NCBI GenBank assembly: GCA_035772405.1
Contig: JAYKKM010000179.1
Coordinates: forward strand, 97,501-161,500
Origin: Chrysogorgia sp. JL179-B06
Lineage: Eukaryota > Cnidaria > Anthozoa > Scleralcyonacea > Chrysogorgiidae
Direction: 5' to 3'
Length of the DNA: 64,000 nucleotides
The translations under genes and the position numbers were made by a program. Below the pieces are notes generated by a model. The model was not told where the DNA came from. It saw nothing but the letters and a program-made list of their open reading frames with translations, and made no database searches. This document shows, piece by piece, positions 11,959-22,863 of this stretch (position 1 is its first letter; every line of letters begins with the position of its first letter).

Positions 11959-13266
11959 ATCGTCTACCGGCTGTATGTATTGTATACTGGTCTGTATTCC
12001 ATAAACAATCTGTGTTTACTCTATCCATTATGAAACATGTTAGGCCTACAGTAGCTGGCCTAGTGGGCCATAACTTATTGTGTCTAGGCTTGGACAACAC
12101 TGGTCCCAGACTTGCAATGTAAATACATGTACAGCTTACCGGTATAGGATTATGTTGACATTGGGATGTTGACACTGATCACTATGTCAGCAGAAATTGT
12201 TGGGAATCGGATTGAACAAGTACTGTGTCAGCTAGATCATTGTCAACAAGCAGGCTATAGGCATGTTGTCCTGAATATATAGGTTTTATGCCATGCTTTG
12301 TTGCACATACATATGGCTTTCGCATTAATGACCATCAAAATATGATATATGCTTTAGGCATTATTAAATAATAATTATAATACAATAATATTTATACAGG
12401 ATAGCCCCTTCAATGCTAACACTGGTATCAATGGCAGTCTTATTTCCTAACAAATTAAAGTTATTGCAAATATAAAAACATAATTCATATATGTTCAGTA
12501 CAATGTTACAAAAACTAATTTAGTCATTATTTATGTTTAGTCAAAAATTATAAGTCAATTAAGGCAATTGATAAGGTGCAAAAACATCATTGAGATGAAA
12601 TTAGTTCTTTAGATATGATATGAAAATGCCTTCACAGAATTTCTTAACTAGCATTACACAATGTAACTTTCTTCTAATTACAAGAGGTACCAATCCTAGG
12701 GTTTATTTTAACCAATCAGTTTCAAGTCCCGAGTTAGGAAAGATCAGTTTCTTTGCTCTGCGTTGAGACCTCTCGAGAGACATCAATATTAAGTTATCCA
12801 CATCCCTGCCAGCTCAACATCGCAGTAGTCCAATGTGGGTAGAAATATCAAATTGCTGTATATAATCTATCCACACCAACAATCATGGAAAAACCCTAAT
12901 ATGTGTCTTAGTAAACCCAATTTGAATGGGCCCTATATATTTGCACTATGTATGCACCCGGCCTATGATAAAGATGCACTGTCTTTCTTCCTTCAACAGC
13001 CAATAGTGTCTGTTTATACTAACTATTACCATTAATGTATTTAGTTATTTATTTTTATGTCATATAAATTCAGACAATAGAAAGCTTGCAGAGATATTGT
13101 CCACTGAAAGTCTATTCAGTTTTGCAAATGAATGGGCTATTATCTAATTCAAGTACAACTAAAAGTTAGTAAGAACTAAAAGAAGTACAGTACTGCGCTA
13201 TACAAGTTTCAAACAGTAAGCGGGCGAGGGGTTGTTGCGTATACGTATTTCTAGTTATTATTATTA

Positions 13267-14480
13267 ACCAAACGCTTGAAGGACATTTTAGCCCACGCGA
13301 AAATTGCTTCATTGTTTAACAATGTTTAATAAACATAATAATCACAACTACCCAGTTTGTAAATGGACTATACTGTATATGCATGCACGTTTTATATATT
13401 GGCGTTTTTTCATTCGAAATACTGAAAAGTGCACGTTTAATAGTACCAGTGTCAAATCCACCGTAATTTGATTATTATTCTGTGCCCGCGAGGTGTCGCA
13501 CCGTTCTTATTCATAACACTACATGTATATAATATCACAAAACAATGCTAAGGTTTTGTTTCCGTAAAGAAGGTACCCAAGGAAAACGAAAGGGACGTCC
13601 AAAGCATTATTGGTTGATTTTAGAATTCTAAATCGCTTAGTAGCGTGTATACAAAGCCCCCTGTTGATATGCTTATAAATTGATGGCCGTCGGGCGGTAA
13701 AATACGAACCCAATACGAATTAAAACAAAAAGCCGCTTTAACGAGAATAATATATTGACCTGCGCGCTGCGTTTAGGTATTCGTTACAAGAATATTCATT
13801 ATGCCTTGCAATAATATTTTGATATTAATATTAATCAGTTCATGGTTGAACCTAATGTTCGGTACATGAGAAGTTCAACGTTTGAAACGGGCCATTGTTC
13901 AGTTTGCCAGTGACCGAGTGTGTGCCATGCGTGTCTATGAGGAACTTGGCAAGTGCATGACATAAAAAACATGTGACAATGCACGTGCATATTCAGTTGA
14001 ATTTATACACTAGTCTCGTCCCTAAAAATTACGTCCTCGAACGCGTCTTTTATCGCTAAGGCATTCAAACAGAACAACAGCCTCTTTATTTTGTTTGGTT
14101 CTCGAACAAAGTGGCAATAACCCGAATTTTCATGCCTCCAACCAAGCTGCTCGCATCTGACTCGACAAGTTGTTGATTGTGAGACATCAACGCCGCATTC
14201 ATCCGCTAGTTTGATCTTTATTTATTTTCAGCAGATGTTAATTCGTCATTCGCTTTCATCGTTCCTCGATGAACTTCAAGTGTTCCTTTTTCAAAAGCGA
14301 TTTTCTTCAACTCCGTGGCGTATCTCGTAGATTCCCACCATTTCGTCGATACCGAGAAAGAAAAAAAAACTTACAGCCGATCTCGATGTTTGAATTCAAG
14401 GATGTTCACGATTTTTGTTATCGGAACTGATGAAGACCAAAGCGAAACAAATCGTTCCCTGGCCTATTGCGATAATGGCA
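13267..14480. other. No recognised gene
   Basis: Only short chance frames occur (for example 13519-13713 minus). No promoter, repeat array or domain is visible. Confidence 0.4.
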
Positions 14481-14481
14481 C

Positions 14482-14630
14482 GAGTCGCTTTTTCCGAAGT
14501 TTGGCGTCCTTTGTGACTTCGGCCATTTGAGAAAACTGCGTCATTATACGACACGTTCGGGAACGAGTCGCTTTTCCCGAGCTTGGCGTCCTTTGTGACT
14601 TGCGACTCGTTCCGGAACGTGTCGTATAAT
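14482..14630. repeat. GAGTCGCTTTTCCGA repeat pair including an 88-bp hairpin MITE
   Basis: ATTATACGACACGTTCGGGA at 14543 is the inverse of the sequence ending at 14630 (TCCGGAACGTGTCGTATAAT), and the arm extends into GAACGAGTCGC. The core 'cgagtcgctttt.ccgagtttggcgtcctttgtgact' also occurs once at 14482-14520 without the arms. Confidence 0.65.
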
Positions 14631-14926
14631 CTCCGACATGCGAACCGCGCTTGCTTGCGGTAAGGTTAAACCTGGGTTGCCTGCAGGTAATATTATTGAT
14701 AATAATACATGTAAGTTATCGTTTTATCACCCAAATAATAATATTTTTTACTTATAGTTGCTGGGCACTGAGGATTCTCGTTTTGAAACTCGCAGAAAAC
14801 TGAGGGATTGTCTTTGAAAGTAATGGTTTCCATGGGGTTTTTCTGGGTTTACACGTTTGACCTGTTCTTGTTCTCACCACCAAACTTCATTTCAATGACT
14901 GCATTTTTAAAGATTTGGCGAACTCT

Positions 14927-15450
14927 TAAAGTGCACCTAACACCAAAATGTTTTTTTAGCGATATCAATTCTTCATATGATTTCTAGTATTTCTGCAAAA
15001 ACAAAAATGAATTTCTTAAAATTCTCCGATTTTTATGGCAGTTTAAAGTTGGTAAAAAGGCGCTTTTTGATGGACCACTTCCGTGGCTATACGAGGAGTC
15101 TGGAACGAGTAAATTTTGTGACGTCACGCAAGGTACTCGGCTAGATAAACTTTCGTCCTACATGCAAATTCACTATAAATCGGAAGTTGATTCACTGCTG
15201 GACATGATTGCTGAACAATATCTAAATTCTAAAGTTATCGAATCGAACAACAACAACACTCGAAGAACAAAGCGAAATGCTAACTACCTTGCGTGACGTC
15301 ATAAAGAAGAGCTAGAGATGACTCCTGGTCCCACGGCACTGAGCCACGAAATGCCAAATTCAACACGCCATAAAAACTAGACAATTTATCCAAATTGAAT
15401 TTTTTTCCATGAAAACATTTTAAACAAACCGCACGCCGGGCACATAAGGT
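14927..15450. repeat. Possible decayed TTAA element with TGACGTCA palindromes
   Basis: The left edge TTAAAGTGCACCTAACACC resembles the ends of the TTAA elements at 33905 and 56029. Inside, TGACGTCACGCAAGGTA (15118-15134) faces its inverse TACCTTGCGTGACGTCA (15285-15301). I could not find a clean right end, so the boundary is a guess. Confidence 0.35.
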
Positions 15451-15540
15451 GCCAAAATCGCTGGGGTTGTTTGTTGTCGGTATTTTTGGGTTGCGGTTTC
15501 CCGTATCAAAATTGGACTTTATACTTAAAGATGGCGGCTA

Positions 15541-15684
15541 AAATTAATGTGTACGATATTTCCCGATGAAGAAGCTGAAGGCATGGTAGAATTTAGCGAA
15601 GTTGAAATAGTAAATACACAGGAATATGATATAGAGAGATTGAAAGATTGGCTAGAGACTTTTCAAGATGGCGGAGAAGGCTTT
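15541..15684 (+). pseudogene. Left half of a coding segment split by the palindromic element
   Basis: An ATGGCGGCTAAAATT start at 15531, one base out of phase, leads into an open frame with FPDEEAEGMVEFSEVEIVNT and RLKDWLETFQDGGEGF, reaching the target site GGCTTT (15679-15684). On the other side of the palindrome, 22076-22264 continues in the same frame from GGCTTT. The two halves therefore formed one exon before insertion. I do not recognise the protein family. A further one-base lesion near 15557 suggests it was already decaying or is a mobile-element gene itself. Confidence 0.45.
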
Positions 15685-15756
15685 AGTAGTGATACCCCCC
15701 CATCGGGAGTACAAAGGGATGCCGCCTCATTAGATATTCAACTTATTATTTATGCA

Positions 15757-16040
15757 TACGTCATCGTTCTCAGGCTCCTTTGGGACCCTCTAACCCTAAT
15801 CATTAGTATTCAGATTACGTCATCGTTCTCAGGCTCCTTTGGGGCCCTCTAACCCTAATCATTAGTATTCAGATTACGTCATCGTTCTCAGGCTCCTTTA
15901 GGACCCTCTAACCCTAGTCTCATTACGTCATGACTTCTCGCGAACATACACGACCCTTTAACCCTAATTATTTATTCAGATTACGTCATTAAAACCTTCA
16001 GGATCCCTAACCCTAGCTCGTGTACCTGTAGGACCCCAAA
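15757..16040. repeat. Subterminal repeats with ATTACGTCAT and CCCTAA motifs (left arm)
   Basis: A ~62-bp unit containing TACGTCATCGTTCTCAGGCT and CCTCTAACCCTAATCATTAG is repeated three times, then degenerates. Telomere-like CCCTAA sits in each unit, as does a CRE-like TACGTCAT. The mirror block is at about 21720-22005. Confidence 0.8.
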
Positions 16041-16899
16041 CCCTAATTAGTATTCATTTTAACATTATTATGCATATCATTCTTCACTACCCCTAGTCCT
16101 CTTTCTCCATATTCCGACACCTTCCGAACTTGATTTCCGAAGGTATTACGTCACTATCAAAACGTCGCTCTTATTGCTTTTAATAATATAAGAAACGCCT
16201 TTGTAATTATACACTTCGCCTCCCTACGGCAATGTGAATGTGGGACAGTAGGCAATCCGAAAGTAGCGCATGCGCACAATCGATCTTGGCTGAATATTAT
16301 AATCTGGAATGAATTATCAATGAAATATCTTATACTTTCAGTTCGTGTATCGACCTACATAGATTCATACGACCGCCCTTATTATTTGCGATATTCGCCT
16401 TCCGAAGCCTTGAACAACGAGGCGAGTATATTTTAAAAATCGCGGAGTCGAACGAATCATAACGGCTTATACGATTGTATCGGACTTTACGGCTTTACAA
16501 AGTTCAAAAGGCCTCTAGTGTGTAAAGTAAGCGATTCCTTGGATAAAGAAATACTTCGGCAAGGTAATCGAAAAAAGAAGTCAAAGGTATCGATTTTCCT
16601 AAGCGAGATAAAACCTTGCTTGGTATACTATTATATTAGCTATTAAATTATTCAAGAGATAGCTTGTCAAACGAAGCGAAGGTTGAGTGACCACACAGAC
16701 AATAGCGCATGGGTCATTAACAGTCATTAGTGCTCAACTCGGAAATATTTGCATGACTTGGGAATAATTAATTTGTTTTGAGGGTAAATACTGGGATTTT
16801 GAGGGTAAAAAATAGTCAATATGGGATGATGAGGGATAAATTGAGCGGGCAAGTTCAAACGTGACAATGACGAAAGTAACTAGTATGGTAATCATCGAG

Positions 16900-16907
16900 T
16901 ATATAAG
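16900..16907 (+). promoter_or_regulatory. TATA box for the left-arm gene
   Basis: TATATAAG lies ~25-30 bases before an initiator-like TCAGTACT (~16926) and 116 bases before the ATG at 17023. The mirror copy is at 20855-20862. The TATA/initiator spacing is standard for RNA polymerase II. Confidence 0.55.
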
Positions 16908-17022
16908 CGACAAACAGAGTGAGAGTCAGTACTATTGCCTACAGTGTTTCGCTTGTGGAGTTTGCTGCCTTGGATAATTGTTTGGTTTGGTTTGGAACGT
17001 TTGCTAGAAGCTTTAGAAGAGT

Positions 17023-17507
17023 ATGACTTTTCGAAGAAATAATCCTCGTTTTTCAAAACAAGCAGAGTGGAAGGATCATGTCCATGTAGACGAAGTCTCC
17101 GTAGCTAATTATCAGAAGCTGTTCCCGTTGATTGAGACCATTTTTACCGATGCTTTGATGGGAGAAGTCCAGAAACTTTGCAAAGAGAAATGTGGCGGTT
17201 GCGAGATTGATCATCCCCAGTCAAAGACAACATGATTGCTTAATGCTAACAGAAGAAGAACGGTGGAGTCTATACTGTGAAGAGGCCATGGCAAACGTGA
17301 ATGAACGTGTTTGGGCCGGAATTCAATGAAGCTCTAAGAGTATTGAAACTGCGCAACCATGGAGATACTTTAGATCATTTAAGACATTTGAAAAGAACTT
17401 CAGAAACAATGTTATACGCATTATGGAATTATTGTCAAAAGATATTGACTCCTGAAACTAAGTGTATTCTAGGTTATTTAAGATATTGGCGTGAAATGAA
17501 TCAGTAA
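17023..17507 (+). pseudogene. Left-arm copy of the Cys/His-rich gene, two 1-bp insertions
   Basis: It is the same gene as 20258-20740. Relative to that copy there is one extra C in the run after GATCATCC (near 17216) and one extra T in GAACGTGTTT (near 17311). The first shifts the frame just after GGCEIDHP and terminates it at 17235; the second restores the original register. One substitution (Val for Ala) is also visible early on. Both lesions extend short homopolymers, so sequencing error must be excluded before calling it dead. Confidence 0.75.
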
Positions 17508-18363
17508 ACTATTATTATATCATGTTGCTTAGTAAATTTTGATCATTTTGAATATTAAATACGTTTGCTGATATGTCACGTGTGTAATTAGTGTTGTCAC
17601 GAGTCTATATCGAATGCTTTTTCGGTGCTTAAGGGGGGAAAAAAGTATTGCCAAGTGTGGAACTCGAACGCATGAATTACAAAATAAGGTTTCTTGGCAG
17701 AAAAAGTATAATTGAACGGCTTTACTTCATAGAGAACGACCGAGTGAGCAGTTCGAACGATGATATAAAGCGGACTAAGTAACTTTAGCAGCTTGAATAC
17801 ATATGTCCACCTGATCTTAGATAAAAGCATGAGATAAGAGCGTAATTAAAGGATTATATGTTTGATAGCATAAGCGTTCAAATCGGCAGAAATAACTTGC
17901 CGAGCAATCATTTCGGGAGAATTATCACTTATCTAACCTTCGTTTATCGATTAAAGCGATCCATGTGTCGAAGAAACACTTCGGGAAGCAGTGTGAACAA
18001 CTGCTCAAGATCTCAAACATAGTAATAATGACGCTGTGCTACGGTCTGATTTGAATATTGGTTGGTTTTGAACAAGAGGAAGACGTTAAAAAGTCATTAG
18101 TCTGCTGTGCTTCAACAACTTTACGCCTGATTTGAATATTAGTTAATTAGGTTTGAAGGAGAAAAAAGGTCATTAGGTCAAGGCGAATGCGTGGGTTCGA
18201 ATTCGTTTCGTCTAACGATTACAAGGCTGTGTTTGTGGTTAACTAGCAATCGGAGAGATATTTGCGATTCCAATGAACTTTGTTCACGGTCTATCTCGTT
18301 GTTGGGAGACGAAATGGGCCAGGGATGTTGACGCAAAACAAGCTTTAATATCAGCGTTGTCCG

Positions 18364-18811
18364 CTTATCTTTACCTTTATCTTAATTTATCCTTATCTTA
18401 ATTTATCCTTATCTTTATCTTTATCCTTATCTTTATCTTTATCCTTATATTTATATCCTTATCTTTATCTTTATCCTTATCTTTATCCTTATCTTTATCT
18501 TTATCCTTATATTTATCCTTATCCTTATCTTTATCTTTATCCTTATCTTTATCCTTATCTTTATCTTTATCCTTATCTTTATCTTTATCCTTATCTTAAT
18601 CTTTATCCTTATCTTTATCATTATCCTTATCTTTATCCTTATCTTTATCTTTATCCTTATCTTTATCCTTATCTTTATCTTTATCCTTATCTTTATCTTT
18701 ATCCTTATCTTTATCCTTATCCTTATCTTTATCCTTATCTTTATCTTTATCCTTATCTTTATCTTTATCTTTATCTTTATCTTTATCTTTACCCTTATCC
18801 TTATCCTTATC
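18364..18811. repeat. (CTTTAT)/(CCTTAT) hexanucleotide array, left arm
   Basis: About 448 bases of CTTATC and TTTATC units. The mirror array of ATAAGG/ATAAAG units occupies 18954-19402. Together they form the inner part of the palindrome. Confidence 0.95.
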
Positions 18812-18953
18812 TGATCATGGATGATCTTTGATCAGGGATGATCTTTGATCCGGGATGATATTTTATCAGGGATTATCTCTGATCAGAGATCATCCCGGAT
18901 AAAATATCATCCCGGATCAAAGATCATCCCTGATCAAAGATCATCCATGATCA
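18812..18953. other. Centre of the palindrome: GATC-rich hairpin
   Basis: Repeats of GGATGATCTTTGATC(A/C)GGG converge on CTCTGATCAGAG at 18877-18888, with only two or three mismatches between sides. There is no spacer, so single-stranded DNA could fold into one ~3.2-kb hairpin. Confidence 0.85.
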
Positions 18954-19402
18954 GATAAGGATAAGGATAAGGATAAAGATAAAGATAAAGATAAAGATAA
19001 AGATAAAGATAAGGATAAAGATAAAGATAAGGATAAAGATAAGGATAAGGATAAAGATAAGGATAAAGATAAAGATAAGGATAAAGATAAAGATAAGGAT
19101 AAAGATAAGGATAAAGATAAAGATAAGGATAAAGATAAGGATAATGATAAAGAATAAGGATAAAGATTAAGATAAGGATAAAGATAAAGATAAGGATAAA
19201 GATAAAGATAAGGATAAAGATAAGGATAAAGATAAAGATAAGGATAAGGATAAATATAAGGATAAAGATAAAGATAATGATAAAGATAAGGATAAAGATA
19301 AAGATAAGGATATAAATATAAGGATAAAGATAAAGATAAGGATAAAGATAAAGATAAGGATAAATTAAGATAAGGATAAATTAAGATAAAGGTAAAGATA
19401 AG
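18954..19402. repeat. Hexanucleotide array, right arm
   Basis: Inverse of 18364-18811 with small indels, for example AAGAATAAGG near 19150, showing that the arms have drifted slightly. Confidence 0.95.
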
Positions 19403-20257
19403 CGGACAACGCTGATATTAAAGCTTGTTTTGCGTCAACATCCCTGGCCCATTTCGTCTCCCAACAACGAGATAGACCGTGAACAAAGTTCATTGGAATC
19501 GCAAATATCTCTCCGATTGCTAGTTAACCACAAACACAGCCTTGTAATCGTTAGACGAAACGAATTCGAACCCACGCATTCGCCTTGACCTAATGACCTT
19601 TTTTCTCCTTCAAACCTAATTAACTAATATTCAAATCAGGCGTAAAGTTGTTGAAGCACAGCAGACTAATGACTTTTTAACGTCTTCCTCTTGTTCAAAA
19701 CCAACCAATATTCAAATCAGACCGTAGCACAGCGTCATTATTACTATGTTTGAGATCTTGAGCAGTTGTTCACACTGCTTCCCGAAGTGTTTCTTCGACA
19801 CATGGATCGCTTAATCGATAAACGAAGGTTAGATAAGTGATAATTCTCCCGAAATGATTGCTCGGCAAGTTATTTCTGCCGATTTGAACGCTTATGCTAT
19901 CAAACATATAATCCTTTAATTACGCTCTTATCTCATGCTTTTATCTAAGATCAGGTGGACATATGTATTCAAGCTGCTAAAGTTACTTAGTCCGCTTTAT
20001 ATCATCGTTCGAACTGCTCACTCGGTCGTTCTCTATGAAGTAAAGCCGTTCAATTATACTTTTTCTGCCAAGAAACCTTATTTTGTAATTCATGCGTTCG
20101 AGTTCCACACTTGGCAATACTTTTTTCCCCCTTAAGCACCGAAAAAGCATTCGATATAGACTCGTGACAACACTAATTACACACGTGACATATCAGCAAA
20201 CGTATTTAATATTCAAAATGATCAAAATTTACTAAGCAACATGATATAATAATAGTT

Positions 20258-20740
20258 TTACTGATTCATTTCACGCCAATATCTTAAATAACCTAGAATA
20301 CACTTAGTTTCAGGAGTCAATATCTTTTGACAATAATTCCATAATGCGTATAACATTGTTTCTGAAGTTCTTTTCAAATGTCTTAAATGATCTAAAGTAT
20401 CTCCATGGTTGCGCAGTTTCAATACTCTTAGAGCTTCATTGAATTCCGGCCCAACACGTTCATTCACGTTTGCCATGGCCTCTTCACAGTATAGACTCCA
20501 CCGTTCTTCTTCTGTTAGCATTAAGCAATCATGTTGTCTTTGACTGGGATGATCAATCTCGCAACCGCCACATTTCTCTTTGCAAAGTTTCTGGACTTCT
20601 CCCATCAAAGCATCGGTAAAAATGGTCTCAATCAACGGGAACAGCTTCTGATAATTAGCTGCGGAGACTTCGTCTACATGGACATGATCCTTCCACTCTG
20701 CTTGTTTTGAAAAACGAGGATTATTTCTTCGAAAAGTCAT
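20258..20740 (-). CDS. Cys/His-rich 160-residue protein of the palindromic element (intact copy)
   Basis: An intact frame of 160 codons begins MTFRRNNPRFSKQAEWKDH. The most striking feature is a compact KCGGCEIDHPSQRQHDCL segment near residues 56-73 with C-x2-C-x4-H-x4-H-x-C spacing, a likely zinc site. The rest is helical and charged, including HLRHLKRTSETMLYALWNY and a C-terminal LRYWREMNQ. No signal peptide or membrane segment is seen. I have a vague impression of similar small proteins in invertebrate mobile or virus-like elements but cannot name a family; DNA binding is a guess. A TATA box (20855-20862) lies 115 bases upstream. It is the only gene of the element and is present once per arm, so both copies share promoter and flanks. 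Confidence 0.72.
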   Translation of the reverse strand: MTFRRNNPRFSKQAEWKDHVHVDEVSAANYQKLFPLIETIFTDALMGEVQKLCKEKCGGCEIDHPSQRQHDCLMLTEEERWSLYCEEAMANVNERVGPEFNEALRVLKLRNHGDTLDHLRHLKRTSETMLYALWNYCQKILTPETKCILGYLRYWREMNQ

Positions 20741-20854
20741 ACTCTTCTAAAGCTTCTAGCAAACGTTCCAAACCAAACCAAACAATTATCCAAGGCAGCA
20801 AACTCCACAAGCGAAACACTGTAGGCAAAGTACTGACTCTCACTCTGTTTGTCG

Positions 20855-20862
20855 CTTATATA
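20855..20862 (-). promoter_or_regulatory. TATA box for the right-arm gene
   Basis: CTTATATA on the plus strand reads TATATAAG toward the gene. It is the mirror of 16900-16907 with the same spacing to the start codon. Confidence 0.55.
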
Positions 20863-21719
20863 CTCGATGATTACCATACTAGTTACTTTCGTCATTGTCA
20901 CGTTTGAACTTGCCCGCTCAATTTATCCCTCATCATCCCATATTGACTATTTTTTACCCTCAAAATCCCAGTATTTACCCTCAAAACAAATTAATTATTC
21001 CCAAGTCATGCAAATATTTCCGAGTTGAGCACTAATGACTGTTAATGACCCATGCGCTATTGTCTGTGTGGTCACTCAACCTTCGCTTCGTTTGACAAGC
21101 TATCTCTTGAATAATTTAATAGCTAATATAATATATACCAAGCAAGGTTTTATCTCGCTTAGGAAAATCGATACCTTTGACTTCTTTTTTCGATTACCTT
21201 GCCGAAGTATTTCTTTATCCAAGGAATCGCTTACTTTACACACTAGAGGCCTTTTGAACTTTGTAAAGCCGTAAAGTCCGATACAATCGTATAAGCCGTT
21301 ATGATTCGTTCGACTCCGCGATTTTTAAAATATACTCGCCTCGTTGTTCAAGGCTTCGGAAGGCGAATATCGCAAATAATAAGGGCGATCGTATGAATCT
21401 ATGTAGGTCGATACACGAACTGAAAGTATAAGATATTTCATTGATAATTCATTCCAGATTATAATATTCAGCCAAGATCGATTGTGCGCATGCGCTACTT
21501 TCGGATTGCCTACTGTCCCACATTCACATTGCCGTAGGGAGGCGAAGTGTATAATTACAAAGGCGTTTCTTATATTATTAAAAGCAATAAGAGCGACGTT
21601 TTGATAGTGACGTAATACCTTCGGAAATCAAGTTCGGAAGGTGTCGGAATATGGAGAAAGAGGACTAGGGGTAGTGAAGACTGATATGCATAATAATGTT
21701 AAAATGAATACTAATTAGG

Positions 21720-22005
21720 GTTTGGGGTCCTACAGATACACGAGCTAGGGTTAGGGATCCTGAAGGTTTTAATGACGTAATCTGAATAAATAATTAGGGT
21801 TAAAGGGTCGTGTATGTTCGCGAGAAGTCATGACGTAATGAGACTAGGGTTAGAGGGTCCTAAAGGAGCCTGAGAACGATGACGTAATCTGAATACTAAT
21901 GATTAGGGTTAGAGGGCCCCAAAGGAGCCTGAGAACGATGACGTAATCTGAATACTAATGATTAGGGTTAGAGGGTCCCAAAGGAGCCTGAGAACGATGA
22001 CGTAT
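21720..22005. repeat. Subterminal TTAGGG/ATGACGTA repeats (right arm)
   Basis: Mirror of 15757-16040: three units with ATTAGGGTTAGAGGG(T/C)CC and GAACGATGACGTAATCTG. TTAGGGTT recurs at least five times, interspersed rather than as a pure telomere array. Confidence 0.8.
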
Positions 22006-22081
22006 GCATAAATAATAAGTTGAATATCTAATGAGGCGGCATCCCTTTGTACTCCCGATGGGGGGTATCACTACTGGCTTT

Positions 22082-22264
22082 AATCAAGCGTTGTTCACCA
22101 GCAGGGCAGAACATTTGTTGTTGGCATGTTGCCACTTGTGTAACTTTGCCAATATTTCTGAGAAGGGGTCAATACAAACAAATTTGAATAAATACTATTC
22201 AAAGAAAGGCAAAATGTTCTTGAAAAATTCTGTTTGTCAGAAGATAAAACTCAACACTGGGTAA
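22082..22264 (+). pseudogene. Right half of the split coding segment
   Basis: The frame continues from the target site with NQALFTSRAEHLLLACCHLC and GSIQTNLNKYYSKKGK to about 22260, where CTGG^GTAATT could be a splice donor. It is Cys- and Lys-rich with no domain I recognise. See 15541-15684. Confidence 0.4.
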
Positions 22265-22379
22265 TTCCACCTGTTTGCACACCTGACCCTGATTTGTTCG
22301 CCTTAGATTTTGTTTACACAAAGCTGGCCTAAACCGAGTAAGGCGCGGTATTGCAGAATAGACAGTTTAGACATAAGAA

Positions 22380-22863
22380 GTATATTGTGTATATTTATAC
22401 AGTGTATACCGTATATAATGTATAGTTATACTGAGTAGACAGGTGGCGTATATTCTGTCAATTCTCCATTGCTTATTATACACTATATACGTCTAATAGA
22501 CGTCTAGTGTATATTAACGACTATTGTGTCTATTTACACACTTATACATAAACTGTAGGTGTCTATTATGTATATTGTGTATATTAGCGTCTAATTATAC
22601 ACTATATACGTCTAATAGACGTCTAGTGTATATTAAGGTCTATTGTTTCTATTTACACACTTGTATACATAAACTGTGAGTGTCTATTGTGTATATTGTG
22701 TATATTAGCGTCTAATTATACACTATATACGTCTAATAGACGTCTAGTGTATATTAACGTCTATTGTGTCTATTTACACACTTGTATACATAAACTGTGA
22801 GTGTCTATTGTGTATATTAGCGTCTAATTATACACTATATACGTCTAATAGACGTCTAGTGTA
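22380..22863 (+). repeat. ~120-bp satellite, left block
   Basis: The unit contains TATACACTATATACGTCTAA, TAGACGTCTAGTGTATATTA and TTACACACTTGTATACATAA. It breaks off at GTCTAGTGTA where element A begins and resumes at 58378 with TATATTAACG, exactly the next bases of the unit. Confidence 0.95.

Larger units (their letters stand above)
10541..13254 (+). mobile_element. Helitron copy 3 (non-autonomous), inserted A^T
   Basis: The left end is TCCCCTCGCCC directly after an A; the right end is ...GTATTTCTAG directly before a T. That is the canonical 5'-TC ... CTAG-3' Helitron structure between A and T with no target duplication. The same two ends bound copies 1 and 2 (39113-41347 and 41396-43606, opposite orientation). 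GGGCGAGGGG at 13222-13231, just inside the 3' end, is complementary to the 5' terminus, the asymmetric inverted repeat described for some Helitron/Helentron groups. Much of 11570-11760 is homologous to copies 1 and 2. No Rep/helicase gene is present. The internal frame at 10768-11127 has no motif. Confidence 0.82.
15685..22075. mobile_element. 6.39-kb palindromic element with 6-bp target duplication
   Basis: Two ~3.2-kb arms are near-perfect reverse complements about a centre at ~18882/18883, inside CTCTGATCAGAG. The outer ends are AGTAGTGATACCCCCC and its inverse GGGGGGTATCACTACT. GGCTTT lies immediately outside both ends (15679-15684 and 22076-22081), and removing one copy plus the element leaves an uninterrupted reading frame. 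A 6-bp duplication and ends starting 5'-AG match Polinton/Maverick elements, but usual Polintons are 15-20 kb with far shorter inverted ends and carry polymerase and integrase, all missing here. It could be a non-autonomous Polinton derivative or another foldback class. Each arm carries subterminal repeats, a TATA box, one copy of a Cys/His gene and a (CTTTAT)n array. Confidence 0.9.

Noticed and set aside
17597..17830. Minus-strand frame MLLSKIRWTYVFKLL and its mirror at 19935-20135
   Set aside because: Present in both arms only because the arms are copies; no motif, promoter or Kozak support.
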